Source of the DNA: Flaccisagitta enflata | Taxonomy: Eukaryota; Chaetognatha; Sagittoidea; Aphragmophora | Assembly: GCA_965153355.1 (NCBI GenBank) | Contig: OZ231127.1 | Span: 47,926,001 to 47,990,000, forward strand | Direction: 5' to 3' | Length of the DNA stretch: 64,000 nt | Part shown: piece after piece, positions 21,626-48,085 of the stretch | How positions within the stretch are numbered: position 1 is the stretch's first letter | Layout of the letters: every line of letters begins with the position of its first letter | Notes under the pieces: generated by a model | Told to the model about the DNA's origin: nothing | Databases searched by the model: none | What the model saw: the letters and a program-made list of their open reading frames with translations, nothing else | Position numbers and translations under genes: made by a program

Positions 21626-21867
21626 TACGTATATCATTCTTACCCCAGTTACCTTACATTTCATAGAAAGGAGCAAAAGGAATGATAGTACAGACATAAT
21701 AAATTCTTACTCTAAAGGATAGGTGCTAAAAAATAGCAACAACTTAGCAACGGTTTAAGCCTCATAACGCGATCCTCAGAAAAAAATAACCCGTTGTTAC
21801 CCAGTCAAGAGCGTGTAGCCTTTAAATAATGGCTTACAATAGCTAGGGTTATTTTCTAGGTAACCTA

Positions 21868-22647
21868 CAGGGAATACCCCGCCTACCGGGACGAAAGAAA
21901 ACGACATATCTGTATCTAAAAATGGGATCAATTCTGTCAACAGTTCCAGAGAGAGCTTCAGAACCGATTGTTATCTATAAACTTTGTCATGGTGAGACCA
22001 ATACTTTGGCCTTAGTATCACTTCTTATGTAAATCATGAAATCTGAAATTGCAAAAAATTGCGATTGCGATGTCTTAACAACATTTCTTCATACTCTTGC
22101 CAAATCTAGACAAATCGAGCTACTATGCTGGGATTGGTCTTGAATGATAGATAATTCGATGTAGTTTCATAACCCACCATTCATATTGCCTACTTTTAAT
22201 AATTTTTCAAAAATTTAACCAAGTTTTTTCATAAGTTGGATTTTGGATTTTTTTTCTTCAATTGAGTGAAAAATGAAACCCAGATATCAGTTTTTAATGA
22301 AACCCAGATATCAGTTTTTAAAGCTTTTTCATAAAACTATATTGATTCCCCATTCAATTTAAGACTAATCCAAGTTTTTTAATCCAATCTTTGTTGCAAT
22401 AGATAACAAAAGAAGTGTACGATTAAAGTACTTCACGCATTTTTGGAAAATATTACAAGAAATTTGTCAAATTTTGTTTTTTTTTCCATCTTTTCGTGTG
22501 CTTTCAGTGTACTATTCAGTTATGATTTTTCTTAATGATATAAAATCGGTTTAAAAGATCTACCAGAATCTCTTTTTAAATCAAATTTGTCATTTTCAGA
22601 AGAGAAAATGTCGTTTTCTTTTGTCCCGGTTGGCGCGGTATTCCCTG
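21868..22647. mobile_element. TA-flanked element with inverted ends (780 bp)
   Basis: Left CAGGGAATACCCCGCCTACC followed by GGGACGAAAGAAAACGACAT. Right the inverse with a few mismatches (22607-22647). TA borders at 21866-21867 and 22648-22649. The interior is A/T-rich and non-coding. Confidence 0.7.
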
Positions 22648-23088
22648 TAGGTAACCGTTGGCCTCAAATATAAGGGCCAGACCTCTTTAATGTTTTTTTT
22701 TCCGGACAGCAGGATTAAATTAAATCTTCCGACACACCATCTTGACTAACAGTAAACAAAATTATGATTTCAGGGTTTTCATTTATCAAACGGTTTTAAA
22801 TTCGTCCTTGAGTCTCCTTAAATGGCTGTGATGGTAGCTGGATCGGTGACAAGTTTTAGTCGCGTACACATGACTCAGTCTGTCCGTCATATTTTCATAT
22901 TTGGAACTTTTTTTTCTTGGTCGGTAGGGAGGAAGGAGGAACAAAAGGAACAAAAGGAGGTCTGTAGTTGTAGAATGGAGCATACAACTGTTGGCCTGTT
23001 GAGCTTTTTCTTTTCATGATGAAATTTTGAAAATTTCTTTTTCATTGTTTCAAAAAAAGAATTCCCTCTTGTTTTTGTAATCCTTTTT

Positions 23089-23440
23089 GGGCAGCAGCCC
23101 CGCAAGGGCCGATGACCTATGCTTTCACACGGGATTTCTCCTCCTTCTCCTTCTATGTCCCCCTCCTTCGAGGTATAAATCCTAGTTTCAAGGCTCAAAT
23201 CCCTGCCTTGAGGCTCAAATACCAGCCTCCAGGCTCAAATCCCTGCCTCAAAGCTCAAATCCCAGCCTTGAGGCTCAAGTCCCAGTTTAGAGGCTCAAAT
23301 CTCAGTCTCGAGGCTCAAATCCCATTCCCGAGGCTCAAATCCCAGCCGAGGCTCAAATTCCAGCCGAGGCTCAAATCCCAGCCTCAAGGCCTCAATTCCA
23401 GCCTCAAGGCCTTAATCCCAGCCTAGAGGCTCACATACAG
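23089..23440 (+). mobile_element. Family F terminus plus 19-bp array
   Basis: GGGCAGCAGCCCCGCAAGGG, then CCGATGACCTATGCTTTCAC, is a family F end. It runs into about 14 units of aggctcaaatcccagcctc (23170-23430). Long frames across it reflect the repeat period. Confidence 0.7.
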
Positions 23441-23444
23441 TATA

Positions 23445-23940
23445 GGTCATTAGCCCCGAAGGGGTCGATGACCTATGCTTTCACACATATGGGGAATTTT
23501 CTTCTCCGTCTGTCCATCCCCCCCGGCTCAAGGCTCGAATCCAAGTCCCAAGACCCAAATCCCAGCCTCGTGGCCAAAGTCCTTGCCTGGAGGCCCAAAT
23601 CCTAGCCTGGAGGCCCAAGTTCTAGCCTTGAGGCCCAAATCCACCCCCCCAGGCTCGAGGCTCAAATCCCAGTCCCAAGACCCAAATCCCAGCCTAGTGG
23701 CCCAAATCCTAGCCTGGAGGCCCAATTCCTTGCCTGGAGGCCCAAATCCTAGCCTGGAGGCCCAAGTTCTAGCCTTGAGGCCCAAATCCTAGCCAGGAGA
23801 CCCAGATCCCAGCCTCCAGGCTAGGATTTGGGCCTCCAGGCTAGGATTTAGGCCTCCAGGCTAGGATTTGGGCCACTAGGCTGGGATTAGTCTTGGGACT
23901 GGGATTTGAGCCCCCAGCCTGGGGGGTGGATTTGGGTGTT
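23445..23940. mobile_element. Family F foldback element with inverted 20-bp arrays
   Basis: A second family F end (TAGCCCCGAAGGGGTCGATG, then ACCTATGCTTTCACAC) leads into an array of aggcccaaatcctagcctgg. At about 23818 the array turns into its inverse, ccaggctaggatttgggcct, up to 23935. The arms can therefore fold back on each other. Confidence 0.75.
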
Positions 23941-24429
23941 TCGCATAGCAAAAGTTGGTTATTTCTTTTCGCCCTCTTTACCTTATGTGGAGTAACTAAT
24001 TTTAAGACCCTTACTATTTTTGTTTTATTAAAAATTGTTCATCTTCTGTTTAGAAAATTGCTTTTGAGGACTTAATTTGCATAATGCAGTGGGATAAAAC
24101 AATATGCTGACATTGTTTGAATCAGTTTTCATAATTTTCTACTCTTCATAGAATTGCAATTCAGCTTTTTCATTTGCTCTTTCATAACTTATGTTCTGAT
24201 ATTTTAATTTATTTTTACATACATCATGATATTTTTAAAACAAATAATTGTCCTTTTTGTAACAAAACTACACAGGATTTTGCTGAATTCTGGGAAATCA
24301 GTGGAAACTTTAAGGCCAAAACAAAAACGGAAGATGAAGGAATTTTGAAATTGTTTTCTTCAGGATTTTTGCTCCTCCACATTACCTAAGTAGGGTGAAG
24401 GGATACTCCCAACTTTTGCTATGTGAAGC

Positions 24430-24936
24430 ACTCGGGTGTGTCAATATGCAAAAGTTCTTCTGATCAGACCATAACGCTAACCCAGTATGGGTATGTGAAT
24501 TTTAGGACCCTCACCGTTTTCCTTTTCTCTAATTTCAATCATCTTCCGTTTTTGTTTTGCGAAAAACATTTCCAGCCGTCATGCAAATTAGGGTAAGGGG
24601 CAACATTTCTGTCTGTTTATCTAGCGGTCTCTCCGTCTGTTTTTCTTTTAAGGATTATACAGTAGTCAACACTGGTACATTTCAGTAACGTTTTGGGCCC
24701 CGCTACAGTAAACGACTACGAAGCAGGATCTTGACATGGTATTACCTCAAATTTAATGTGATCCGCATTCACTCAGATTCAGTAATGTTTTGGGCCCCGC
24801 TACTCCTTTGTGATGCTACAGTAAACGACTACGAAGCAGGATCTTGACATGGTATTACCTCAAATTTAATGTGATCCGCATTCACTCAGATTCACCATCC
24901 TTAAGGCAGAACAGATTGCAGCGAAGACATTAGAAG

Positions 24937-24992
<56 letters not shown>

Positions 24993-25038
24993 AATTTACG
25001 TACACACGCATGTATGGATGCGCACACACTCGTGCACA

Positions 25039-25079
<41 letters not shown>

Positions 25080-25318
25080 AATTTGTTCGTTCGTTCGTTC
25101 GTTCGTTCGTTTGTTCCTTTGTTCGTTTGTTCGTTTGTTCATTTGTTCATTCTAGTATTCACTCCTTAATTTTTTCATACATTCATTCAATATCTCATGT
25201 TAACGATCATTACGACATTAGAGAGTTGTTCACGTTTGATTTTTGTCTTATCAAGGCATGGAAACCTCAAACATTTTATGCTAAATGATTTTGGGCAATG
25301 ACAAACATTTAGGTGGAA

Positions 25319-25330
<12 letters not shown>
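24430..25330 (+). repeat. Dispersed 0.9-kb repeat, copy 1
   Basis: The segment from 'gcaaaagttcttctgatcag' through 'catcttccgtttttgttttg', 'ctacgaagcaggatcttgac', (TC)n, (CA)n, (GTTC)n and 'gacaaacatttaggtggaac' is collinear with 62413-63535. Internally 24680-24780 is tandemly duplicated (to 24893). In this copy the site of the family A insertion found in copy 2 is empty (near 24525). Confidence 0.75.
24937..25076. repeat. (TC)n and (CA)n microsatellites
   Basis: (TC)n at about 24937-24990 and (CA)n at about 25039-25076, separated by 'caaatttacgtacacacgca'. Confidence 0.97.

Positions 25331-25402
<72 letters not shown>
25321..25402. repeat. (GA)n microsatellite
   Basis: About 40 GA units. 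Arg-Glu and Ser-Leu frames here are artefacts of the repeat. Confidence 0.97.
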
Positions 25403-25404
<2 letters not shown>

Positions 25405-25859
25405 GAATCATAGCAGGCAGAGCAAGACAAGTCAAAGTGACAGACAGATGGAGAGAGTAAGACAAAGACAGACGGGATGGGCAAAGAGAGACAAGAGCAG
25501 AATGAGACAGAGAGACAGATGGATGGATAGACAGAAACAGCTGAGTGAGACAGGAAAAGACAGATGGACAGACAGACATACAGACAGACGCAGGTACAGT
25601 CACGCAGATGCTAGATGGGGAGAAATGAAATTCTGTTTCGTTTGTTACTCATTATTTGAATGCATTCACAGCTCTTTTCCTACGTCGTAATACATGATGG
25701 GTAGAAATATCTGGTTTCTAATGCTTATGGACAGAGTCTTATAAGCCGAAGGAATGGTGGGGGCCACATCAACCCTGCTGGTAAAGCTGTAGACACAATT
25801 GGTAACATATCGAAGTGATGGTTGTGTATCTGAACAGTCAGAAGGAATGTTGTCTCTTA

Positions 25860-26126
25860 TCTTTATTTGCATAACGTTTGGAAATGTTTTTCGCGAAACA
25901 AAAACGGAAGATGAATGAAATTAAGAAAAAGGAAAACGGTGAAGGTGTTAAATTTTATATCCCCATACTGAGTTAGTGTTATGAGAAGATCAGAAAAAAC
26001 TTTTGCATATTGACACACCCGAGTGAAGCACCCAAGGGGTGGATGGACGAACGGACAGATGGAGGAGAAAATTCCCCATATGTGTGAAAGCATAGGTCAT
26101 CGTCCCCTTCGAGGCCGCTGCCATGC
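25860..26126 (-). mobile_element. Inverted copy of the 24.4-kb repeat joined to a family F terminus
   Basis: 25865-25990 is the inverse of 24440-24590 (gttttgcgaaaaacatttcc region). It is followed at 26020-26126 by GGGGTGGATGGACGAACGGA, then AGCATAGGTCATCGTCCCCT, then TCGAGGCCGCTGCC, a family F end in reverse. Confidence 0.6.
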
Positions 26127-26514
26127 TTTCCCTTCATCTTCAAACACTATCGACTCAGGCAGGGCACGGGTACCGCTGACCATCTAAAGCTTTTGCTACT
26201 ATTCCATTTCTTTTCTTTCTTTTCCTTCCCTTCTTCATTTTCTCCTTTTCCTTTCAAAACCTTCCGACATGCCCCCTCCCCTTCCGAGCAGCGGCGCAGC
26301 ACGCTGCGATAATCAAGAGGTCTGATTATTTAAGGGCCAATACCTTTCGTCCGAACCCATCCCCCTTAGGCCAAAGGCGCTAATACAGTTTGACGCCTTA
26401 AGTCAGCACTCGGGCGATATCATCTTCTCAGTAAAATCAGGTGGGAGGATATTTTCCAAGATGGTAATATCATTTTCATTTGGAGATGGTATTAGTATCT
26501 GTGGAAATATTGCC

Positions 26515-26930
26515 CCTATTATAAGTCAGTCTTTGACTTTTGATATATTCAAGAGAAATAGGGTTTTTATTCTCTTATGAGGAAGTTACGGAATTTGCCC
26601 GAGCGAATGAGCCTTTCAATGAAATTGAGAGGGTAAGTAAATTGGATAATTCTCTTTCATTTGGAGCCAAGCAGAATGCTCAATGACAAATTTTTTTCAC
26701 GTTATGATTTTTTACTGATTTATTTACGAAAAATTTAAATTGAATTTTTTTCTATTTTTTTCATTTTGTGAAGGATCAATAAAGGAGTATATCTAAGTTT
26801 GTTTGAGCATGCAAATACAAGAAAACATGTTTGAGTATGGCCTCTCATCTGTGAGGGTTATTTTGAGCATATTAGCTCACTTAGCTCAGTTTTTTTTTAT
26901 TTCAAAGCAATAAATGAGCAAATATATTGA
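26515..26930 (+). mobile_element. Family C element, 5' part only
   Basis: Follows copy 1 (15150-15550): 'gacttttgatatattcaaga', 'ctctttcatttggagccaag', 'agcatgcaaatacaagaaaa'. It is cut at 26930, where another family C element begins (TCGGG at 26931). Confidence 0.6.
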
Positions 26931-27352
26931 TCGGGAAAAAAAAGAGGTCTTTTGACTTTTTGATATATTTGAGAGAAACGGTCTTTATTTTTTACTAAGT
27001 TTCGGAACTCGACTGAGCAAATGAGTTCCAATGAAATTGATAAGGTAAACAAATTAGATATTTTTTTTTCATTTAGCGCCAAGCAGAATGTTCCACAGTA
27101 ATATTTTTTGCATTATGATTTTTTAAGGATTTATTTATAAAAAATTTTATTTGAATTTTTTTAAATTCATTATTTTGTGTAGGATTTTATATCTAAGTTT
27201 GTTTGAGCATGCAAATATAAGAAAACATGTCAATTAGTATAGCTGGCTGTCTGGAGTGACTTTGAATGTTTTAGCTAATTCATATGTGGCTCCAGGGCCG
27301 TATGGCAAGGGGCCGCCGGGGGTGCCATGGCGGAACTTTGTCGGGACACTCA

Positions 27353-27432
<80 letters not shown>

Positions 27433-27760
27433 AAAAAGAGAAAGAGAGAAAGAGAGAAAGAGAGACAGACACACCAAGTGTGTCAAGTGATGATTGTCAC
27501 CGGTTTCTTGTTTTGCAAAATTGATCGCGACACAAAAATTGTTGTGACACAAAGTGGAGGTGGCGGCTCCAAACATAGAGGCTCCCATACGGCGCTGTGT
27601 GGCTCAGTCCTATTTTCCTGATTTTTCAGTGCAACCAATACATACAATTGCTTTTAATTTTATTAAAGAAATAAAAAAATTCAGTAATTTAAAACAAAAA
27701 TTTGGTAAAGTGTACAACGCTTACGACTTTTTTCCTCACGGCGACAGCCGCCATTACTGG
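26931..27760 (+). mobile_element. Helitron/Helentron-like element, family C copy 2
   Basis: Starts A|TCGGGAAAAAA and ends CGACTTTTTTCCTCACGGCG, then ACAGCCGCCATTACTGG|T, identical to the 3' end of copy 1. It is interrupted by an unrelated segment (about 27277-27598) bearing (GA)n: copy 1 reads 'ttttagctcatctggctcag' where this copy reads 'ttttagct', the insert, then 'ggctcag'. Confidence 0.7.
27354..27430. repeat. (GA)n microsatellite
   Basis: About 38 GA units inside the segment inserted in family C copy 2. Confidence 0.97.
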
Positions 27761-27799
27761 TAAAGCGTCGACTCCTCTTAAATCTGAGAATACCCGTTG

Positions 27800-27908
27800 G
27801 CTCGATTGCGCGAGAGAGACTGAGAGAGACACTGAGACTGAGAGAGACACTGAGACTGAGAGAGACACAGACTGAGAGAGACACAGAGACACAGGGAGAG
27901 AGAGAGAC

Positions 27909-27998
<90 letters not shown>

Positions 27999-28045
27999 AC
28001 ACACAGAGAGACACACACAGAGAGACAGAGAGAGAGACACGAGAG

Positions 28046-28131
<86 letters not shown>

Positions 28132-28255
28132 TGAGAGAAAGAGACACTAAGAGAGAGTGAGACACTAAGAGAGAGTGAGACACTAAGAGATAGTGAGACA
28201 CTAAGAGAGAGTGAGACACTAAGAGAGAGTGAGACACTGAGAGACTGACGCGACG
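27800..28255. repeat. GA-rich compound microsatellite
   Basis: Two long (GA)n tracts (27909-27995 and 28050-28128) are flanked by agagacactgagac and gagacactaagagagagt repeats. Confidence 0.95.
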
Positions 28256-28400
28256 GAGAGAAGATTAAACCTCAAAACCATCGAGAAGATACATTGGAGA
28301 AGAAAGAACACTTTCAATGGACTCCTGCCGCGGACTTTTTCTATTCTCTGATAATGATAAAAGAGCAACGACATTAAATTTGCTAATCTTTAAAGAAAAA

Positions 28401-28594
28401 AAGGCCGGATACGCGGCTACCCCAGACGCGTGCGGTTGGGCAGGGGCTGTATTTGACGTCATTACAAACATTTGGGTAGGAGGAGTAGGGCCAAAGACCG
28501 CAAAAACACTGAAAAAGTAAAGTGAGACCAACGGATCAACACGCCGAGAGACAGACAAAGCTGGGTATAAAGTCGCGTGCACGCGACTAAAAAG
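28401..28594 (-). mobile_element. Helentron-like family A element, best full-length copy
   Basis: Read on the minus strand: TTTTTAGTCGCGTGCACGCG, ACTTTATACCCAGCTTTGTC, a short GTYY stretch, an interior including TTTGCGGTCTTTGGCCCTAC, then CCAACCGCACGCGTCTGGGG, TAGCCGCGTATCCGGCCTT. The outer palindrome TCGCGTGCACGCGA forms the 5' end. Its single inverted counterpart lies about 25 nt inside the 3' end, and the 3' end is a GCCGCGTATCCGGC hairpin. Confidence 0.8.
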
Positions 28595-28727
28595 GGAATA
28601 CTTGATCTCACGAACGCGATGAAGTAAAGATGCAAATGAATCGAGGACGACCGATAAATCAACCAATCCGTGCATGATTCCATACGGGAACCTGTCAATC
28701 AATGATGGGCTCACCAAAACTACTTAC

Positions 28728-42962
<14,235 letters not shown>

Positions 42963-43228
42963 TCTCGAAACGGAAATGTTTGGGAAGTTACGAGCTCGAA
43001 AAAGGGAGGGAGAAGAAAAAAAATTTCAACTCGTTCTCTCTCTCTCTCACAACATACAAGTGCCGAGGTGCTAACATCAAGGCAGAGGACGTGATACTTG
43101 TAGATTGTATATAAGCCCTTAGCTGCTGGTTCACGTGTTATGTTTTTATTTGTTGACAGCTGACAAGTTACAACTGACGAGAAACAACTGACAAGTTACC
43201 ATGTGCTGTGGTGTAAAATCGAGACTCG

Positions 43229-43300
43229 AGAGAAACACACACACACACAAACACACACACTCACAGACACCCACACACACCCACACGGCGCACACACACG

Positions 43301-43396
<96 letters not shown>
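43229..43396. repeat. (CA)n microsatellite
   Basis: Interrupted CA repeats from 43235, with a pure (CA)n tract at about 43303-43396. Confidence 0.97.
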
Positions 43397-43398
<2 letters not shown>

Positions 43399-43766
43399 TA
43401 CTTACATTTTTGTGCATGAGTGGTCGTAAAAAGAAAAATTTGTAATTGTTTGTTGGAAGGTTGAGCCTTTTCGTCATCTTAACACTTGTAATATGGGTGA
43501 ACAAAGGTAGCTCCGTGATAATTAGCATAAAGAAATGAGTTTTTGGCAATTTATAAAATCGCGGCACTTATCTGAAAAGGAAAAAAAGGGTCTAGGTTAT
43601 GTTTGCGAGAGAGAAAGAGAGAGAGAGGGGAGAGAGCAAGAGAGAGCAATAGACTATGTATGGTCCATACCTGGATGAACGCACGCACGCACCCGTGAAT
43701 TTAGCTACTACCTTAGAAAAGAAATTTTTAGCATCCGTCTTCCAAACATATCTCAGCTTTTAATAG

Positions 43767-43842
43767 CAGCCCAAAGGCAGTAAGTGGTCAGCGATACCCG
43801 TGCCCTGCTTGAGTAGTGTGTGATTTAAGTTGAGGGGGAGCA
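43767..43842. repeat. Sequence shared by family F left flanks
   Basis: 'gtggtcagcgatacccgtgc' and 'cctgctt' occur here, at 32715-32745 and, inverted, at 26160-26190, each time next to a family F end. The element or its host repeat is therefore longer than the obvious inverted ends. Confidence 0.6.
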
Positions 43843-44411
43843 GGGCAGCGGCCCCGAAGGGGACGAAGTCCTGTAGAACACAGGAGGAATCTGTCCGTCC
43901 ATCCGTCCATCCGTCCGTCCGTCCGTTTGTCCCCCCCTGCCCCATCCTCAGGGCTTCGTCTCCTTTGGGGCCTATTCTGACCCAAACTCTGCTAAATAGC
44001 CCAAAGCCAAGCAATATGGCCCAAATCTAAGCAAAATGGCTCTAATCCAAGCAAAATGGCCCAAATCTAAGCAAAATGGCCCAAATCTGGTCAGAATCTA
44101 GGTATTGGAGGCACCAATATGGGTCTAAATGGCCAAAATGATGGACCCCAGGCCAGAACTGGGGTTTCCTGGCAAGATTGGGCCATTCAGCTTGAATTTG
44201 GGCCATTTTGCTTAGATTTGGGCCATTTTGTTTAGATTTGGGCCATATTGCTTGGATTTGGGCTATTTAGCAGAGTTTGGGTCAGAATAGGCCCCAAAGG
44301 AGACGAAGCCCTGAGGATGGGGCAGGGGGGGACAGACGGACGGACGTACGGACGGACGGACAGATTCCCCCTGTGTTCTACAGGACTTCGTCCCCTTCGG
44401 GGCCGCTGCCC
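43843..44411. mobile_element. Family F foldback element (569 bp), complete
   Basis: GGGCAGCGGCCCCGAAGGGG, ACGAAGTCCTGTAGAACACA at the left, with the exact inverse at the right. (GTCC)n and CCCTGCCCCATCCTCAGGGC lie just inside. The arms continue as arrays of cccaaatctaagcaaaatgg and its inverse, meeting near 44130. About 250 bp per arm can pair. Confidence 0.88.
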
Positions 44412-45190
44412 AAAAAAGCTAAAAATCTTTTAGAAAATCACATCTTAATAAAAAAATCTACAAATGATTTTGGTTTCATTGCATTAACTTAAATCATTGA
44501 GAAATAAAAAAAAAATTATAACAATAGAAGTGAAAATGGTCATTTTCAATTTTGTAAAGATATTTATTGGATTGGATGGAATAAGCAACATATTCTGAAA
44601 AGGATATCTTAGCTTCTTGAAAAGCTAGGTACTTTCTTGCAAAAAAACAAAACAAATCAAGCTACTTTAAAAACTGAAGAAGACGGAATCAATCTGATTT
44701 TTATAGCTTAAACTATTCAAAGATAAAGAACAAAACAGAAAAAACATATCATCAAGTTGCAGAAGTCTAAAAATAATGCTTACATGAAACTGGGGAGTGT
44801 CTTCCTAAAGAACCATGTGTTAGAATATTATTCCAAAAAGGTTATGTAAAACATTTGATTTCAATGTTTGCCCATTATTTCATCAATAAATCAGTTCATT
44901 CCCTCTGATGCTTTAAACTTTTTTCCATGGTAGTACTCACAAACTGCATAAACTTTGCGCAAATCTATTACAAACATATTTGAAAAAAAAAACATTCAAA
45001 CACACAAAAAAGAAAATTAAAGACAGTCAGATGGCAGGAAAAAGACAGAAAAACAAAAGAAAAACAAAAAAGGACAGACAAAAAATGGTTTCATATTTGT
45101 GGCTCGATGCCAAGTTTATTCATCATCGTTATTGAGGTACAAAGCGGAAGAAGTGACGTCTGAAACCAGGAAGAGAGATAAAGCACAGGA
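44412..45190. other. A/T-rich DNA, nothing recognised
   Basis: No splice-bounded coding segment and no inverted repeat that I can see. Confidence 0.45.
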
Positions 45191-45199
45191 AAAGACAGT

Positions 45200-45770
<571 letters not shown>

Positions 45771-45895
45771 CTGGTCTATTCAGGAAGGGGGAATATGGTG
45801 GAGTCAAGCGAGGTGAAGGAAAGCTTGAGATCTCAAACTGGATATGGGTGGACATTGAAGACGAAGAAAAGAGAGAAAATGTAGAGGCAAAAGAG

Positions 45896-46048
45896 GAAGA
45901 CGAAGAAGAAGAAGAAGAAGAAGAAGAAGAAGAAGAAGAAGAAGAAGAAGAAGAAGAAGAAGAAGAAGAAGAAGAAGAAGAAGAAGAAGAAGAAGAAGAA
46001 GAAGAAGAAGAAGAAGAAGAAGAAGAAGAAGAAGAAGAAGAAGAAGAT
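45896..46048. repeat. (GAA)n microsatellite, about 50 units
   Basis: A pure GAA run producing poly-Glu, poly-Ser and poly-Phe frames. It is followed by GATGGGGCGACCGGAAGTGT. Confidence 0.98.
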
Positions 46049-46405
46049 GGGGCGACCGGAAGTGTGTCCTGGCCGGGAGCCGGTGCAAACAGCGACCGGC
46101 TCCAACGATAGCAGGCTGACGTGGTCGGATAAAGCAGCAATCACAGCGAGTTAAATGCAAGACAATCAGCGCAGGATTTTTCAGTTATCAAAGCTCAAAA
46201 AATGATTGATACAAAAAAACAAGCCCAAGGGACCAACAGTCGCGTGCTCTGTTTTACCCAAAAGTACCCGACAATATCTGACAGTAACCAAAAATGCCCT
46301 GAAGTACCTTAAGTGCCTAGAGTAATTTAGGTACTCTGAAGTACCCTAGATTACCCTAAAGTACCCTAAAGTACCCTAAAGTACCTTGAATTACCTTAAA
46401 AAATA

Positions 46406-46915
46406 CAGTAGATGTCGTCAAGACTTGAAAATACGGGGAGCTCATAACCTGAGCATCAGTGAAGTATAGTGAGGAGTTTGATATTTTGCTGATATAATGT
46501 ATAGACCTTAAGAGGTTGACGAGGGGTATAGTATCCCCCTGCGGCTTACCCTGGGAAAAAAACTTTAAGTATAAAATATTAGGATCAGTCAGTTTTTTTG
46601 CAGAATTTCAGCTTCATCTATTTGCTTAAAGTGCAAAACCATTCCAGGATTCAAACCTGGAACCTTTAATTAAATAAACTGATCAAAATAAACTTGGAGT
46701 CAAATGAGTTAACCGTTAAACCAATTCCAGAAGTTAATTCAACCAAGCGAATTTGATTTAGTATATTCAAAAGAATTTTCTATTAACAGAGCTGCCATAC
46801 CCCATTGTCAACCCTATAAGACATAAGCATTATACACACAGTTTCATTTTATTTGCACAAATGATAATTAGGATATGAGCTCCCCCGTATTTCCAAGTCT
46901 AGACAACATCTACTG
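46406..46915. mobile_element. TA-flanked MITE (510 bp) nested in a family A element
   Basis: CAGTAGATGTCGTCAAGACT, TGAAAATACGGGGAGCTCAT at the left is inverted at the right with a few changes. TA lies at 46404-46405 and 46916-46917. It contains a tRNA-like segment on the minus strand. The ends are related to those of 5937-6623. Confidence 0.75.
46632..46733 (-). pseudogene. tRNA-Trp-like sequence (SINE head or pseudo-tRNA)
   Basis: Read on the minus strand: a D-arm-like TTGGTTTAACGGTTAACTC, then TTTGACTCCAAG with a CCA anticodon in tRNA-Trp-like loop context, an A/T-rich 30-nt spacer, and a T-arm TCCAGGTTTGAATCCTGGA with a perfect stem. The long spacer and weak acceptor pairing argue against a working tRNA. 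Confidence 0.45.
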
Positions 46916-47436
46916 TAAAAAATTCAAAAATATTATAGACTGATGGAACGACCGACCAACCGACAGACCAAGTAAAGGTGTAGAGTCACATGAATGCAAC
47001 TTGAAAAAACAAACAAATGAGGCAGATAGTTGCAGCCCAATGCACCAATAAACGAACAATGGGTGATCAAGCTGATTGAAAAAAAAACCTTAATACAAAT
47101 ATTGAATTATCAAGATAGCAAAAAATGGGATTCCAGGCTCAATTTTAGAAGTTCCAGACGTCAGTGTGTCACGACCGGTTGGCAAAACCGGATGGCATGG
47201 CGCGGCCGCACGAAGGAGCGGAATGAATGACGCAAAGGCAATGTTTGGGCATGGCGCTTAAGAGCCGGATAAATCAAGAGAAGAATAGAACGAAGCGCCC
47301 TTCTTTTAAGAGTGGCGAAAGTGTAAACGTTACACAAAGATCCGCTTTTCTGTTCAGTTTCCTTTTCTTCTTCTTTTATACTGCCTCTGGGCTGGCTTGC
47401 CTTCTATTCTTTCTTCTGCTTCTGCTTCTACTCCTT

Positions 47437-47515
47437 CTTCTTCTTCTTCTTCTTCTTCTTCTTCTTCTTCTTCTTCTTCTTCTTCTTCTTCTTCTTCTTC
47501 TTCTTCTTCTTCCTC
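47437..47515. repeat. (TTC)n microsatellite
   Basis: About 25 TTC units giving poly-Leu, poly-Ser and poly-Glu frames. Confidence 0.97.
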
Positions 47516-48085
47516 CTCCCTTCTTATGAATTTAATCTTCATCACTTTCGCCGGTTTCTTTTTTTCAAATTTCTTTTTTCTTTTTTTTTTTTATAAATCC
47601 AATTTTCCGATCCGTTGCCGTTGAAAACTTACAAAAGCGTATCAGGATACCAACTAGTTTCTGAAGACGTGGTAATCCGTTTATACTTGAAAATGTCACA
47701 AAATATCTGCATTGCAATGCTTATCGAATCTTTTTTTTTTCTCGACAATTCTCACCTCTTCGTATTTTCTCCTTTCTGTTTCCTTTCCTTTCCTCTCCTT
47801 TCATGGAGTGCAGGGAAGAAAATTAGTCGGGAATTTTTTTCGTGCAACAGGACCTAACCCAATAACATTGTAAACATGACCATCAACAATTCCTACTAGT
47901 TTCAGACATGAAGAATCAGTGCGACGTTGTCCCTAATCTATCTTGTCAAGAAATACAGTGGTCACTCACACTTCCTCCCGTAGATCTTTTAAAATGGCAT
48001 TGATTATTGAATACATGATTACATTTGGGTCCTACAAACTTGGATTTTAATCTATAAAGCTGAGTTTGGGGCTCTTTCTTTTAGA

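Larger units (their letters stand above)
46216..46998 (-). mobile_element. Family A element with AGTACCCTAA core and a nested MITE
   Basis: AAAAACAAGCCCAAGGGACC, AACAGTCGCGTGCTC at the left; GACCGACCAACCGACAGACC, GTGTAGAGTCACATGAATGC at the right. The core (46260-46400) is about 11 units of agtaccctaa, a third core repeat type in the same element family. Confidence 0.65.

Noticed and set aside
47030-47230. 66-codon frame near 47.1 kb
   Set aside because: Single short frame beside repeats; no splice or family support.
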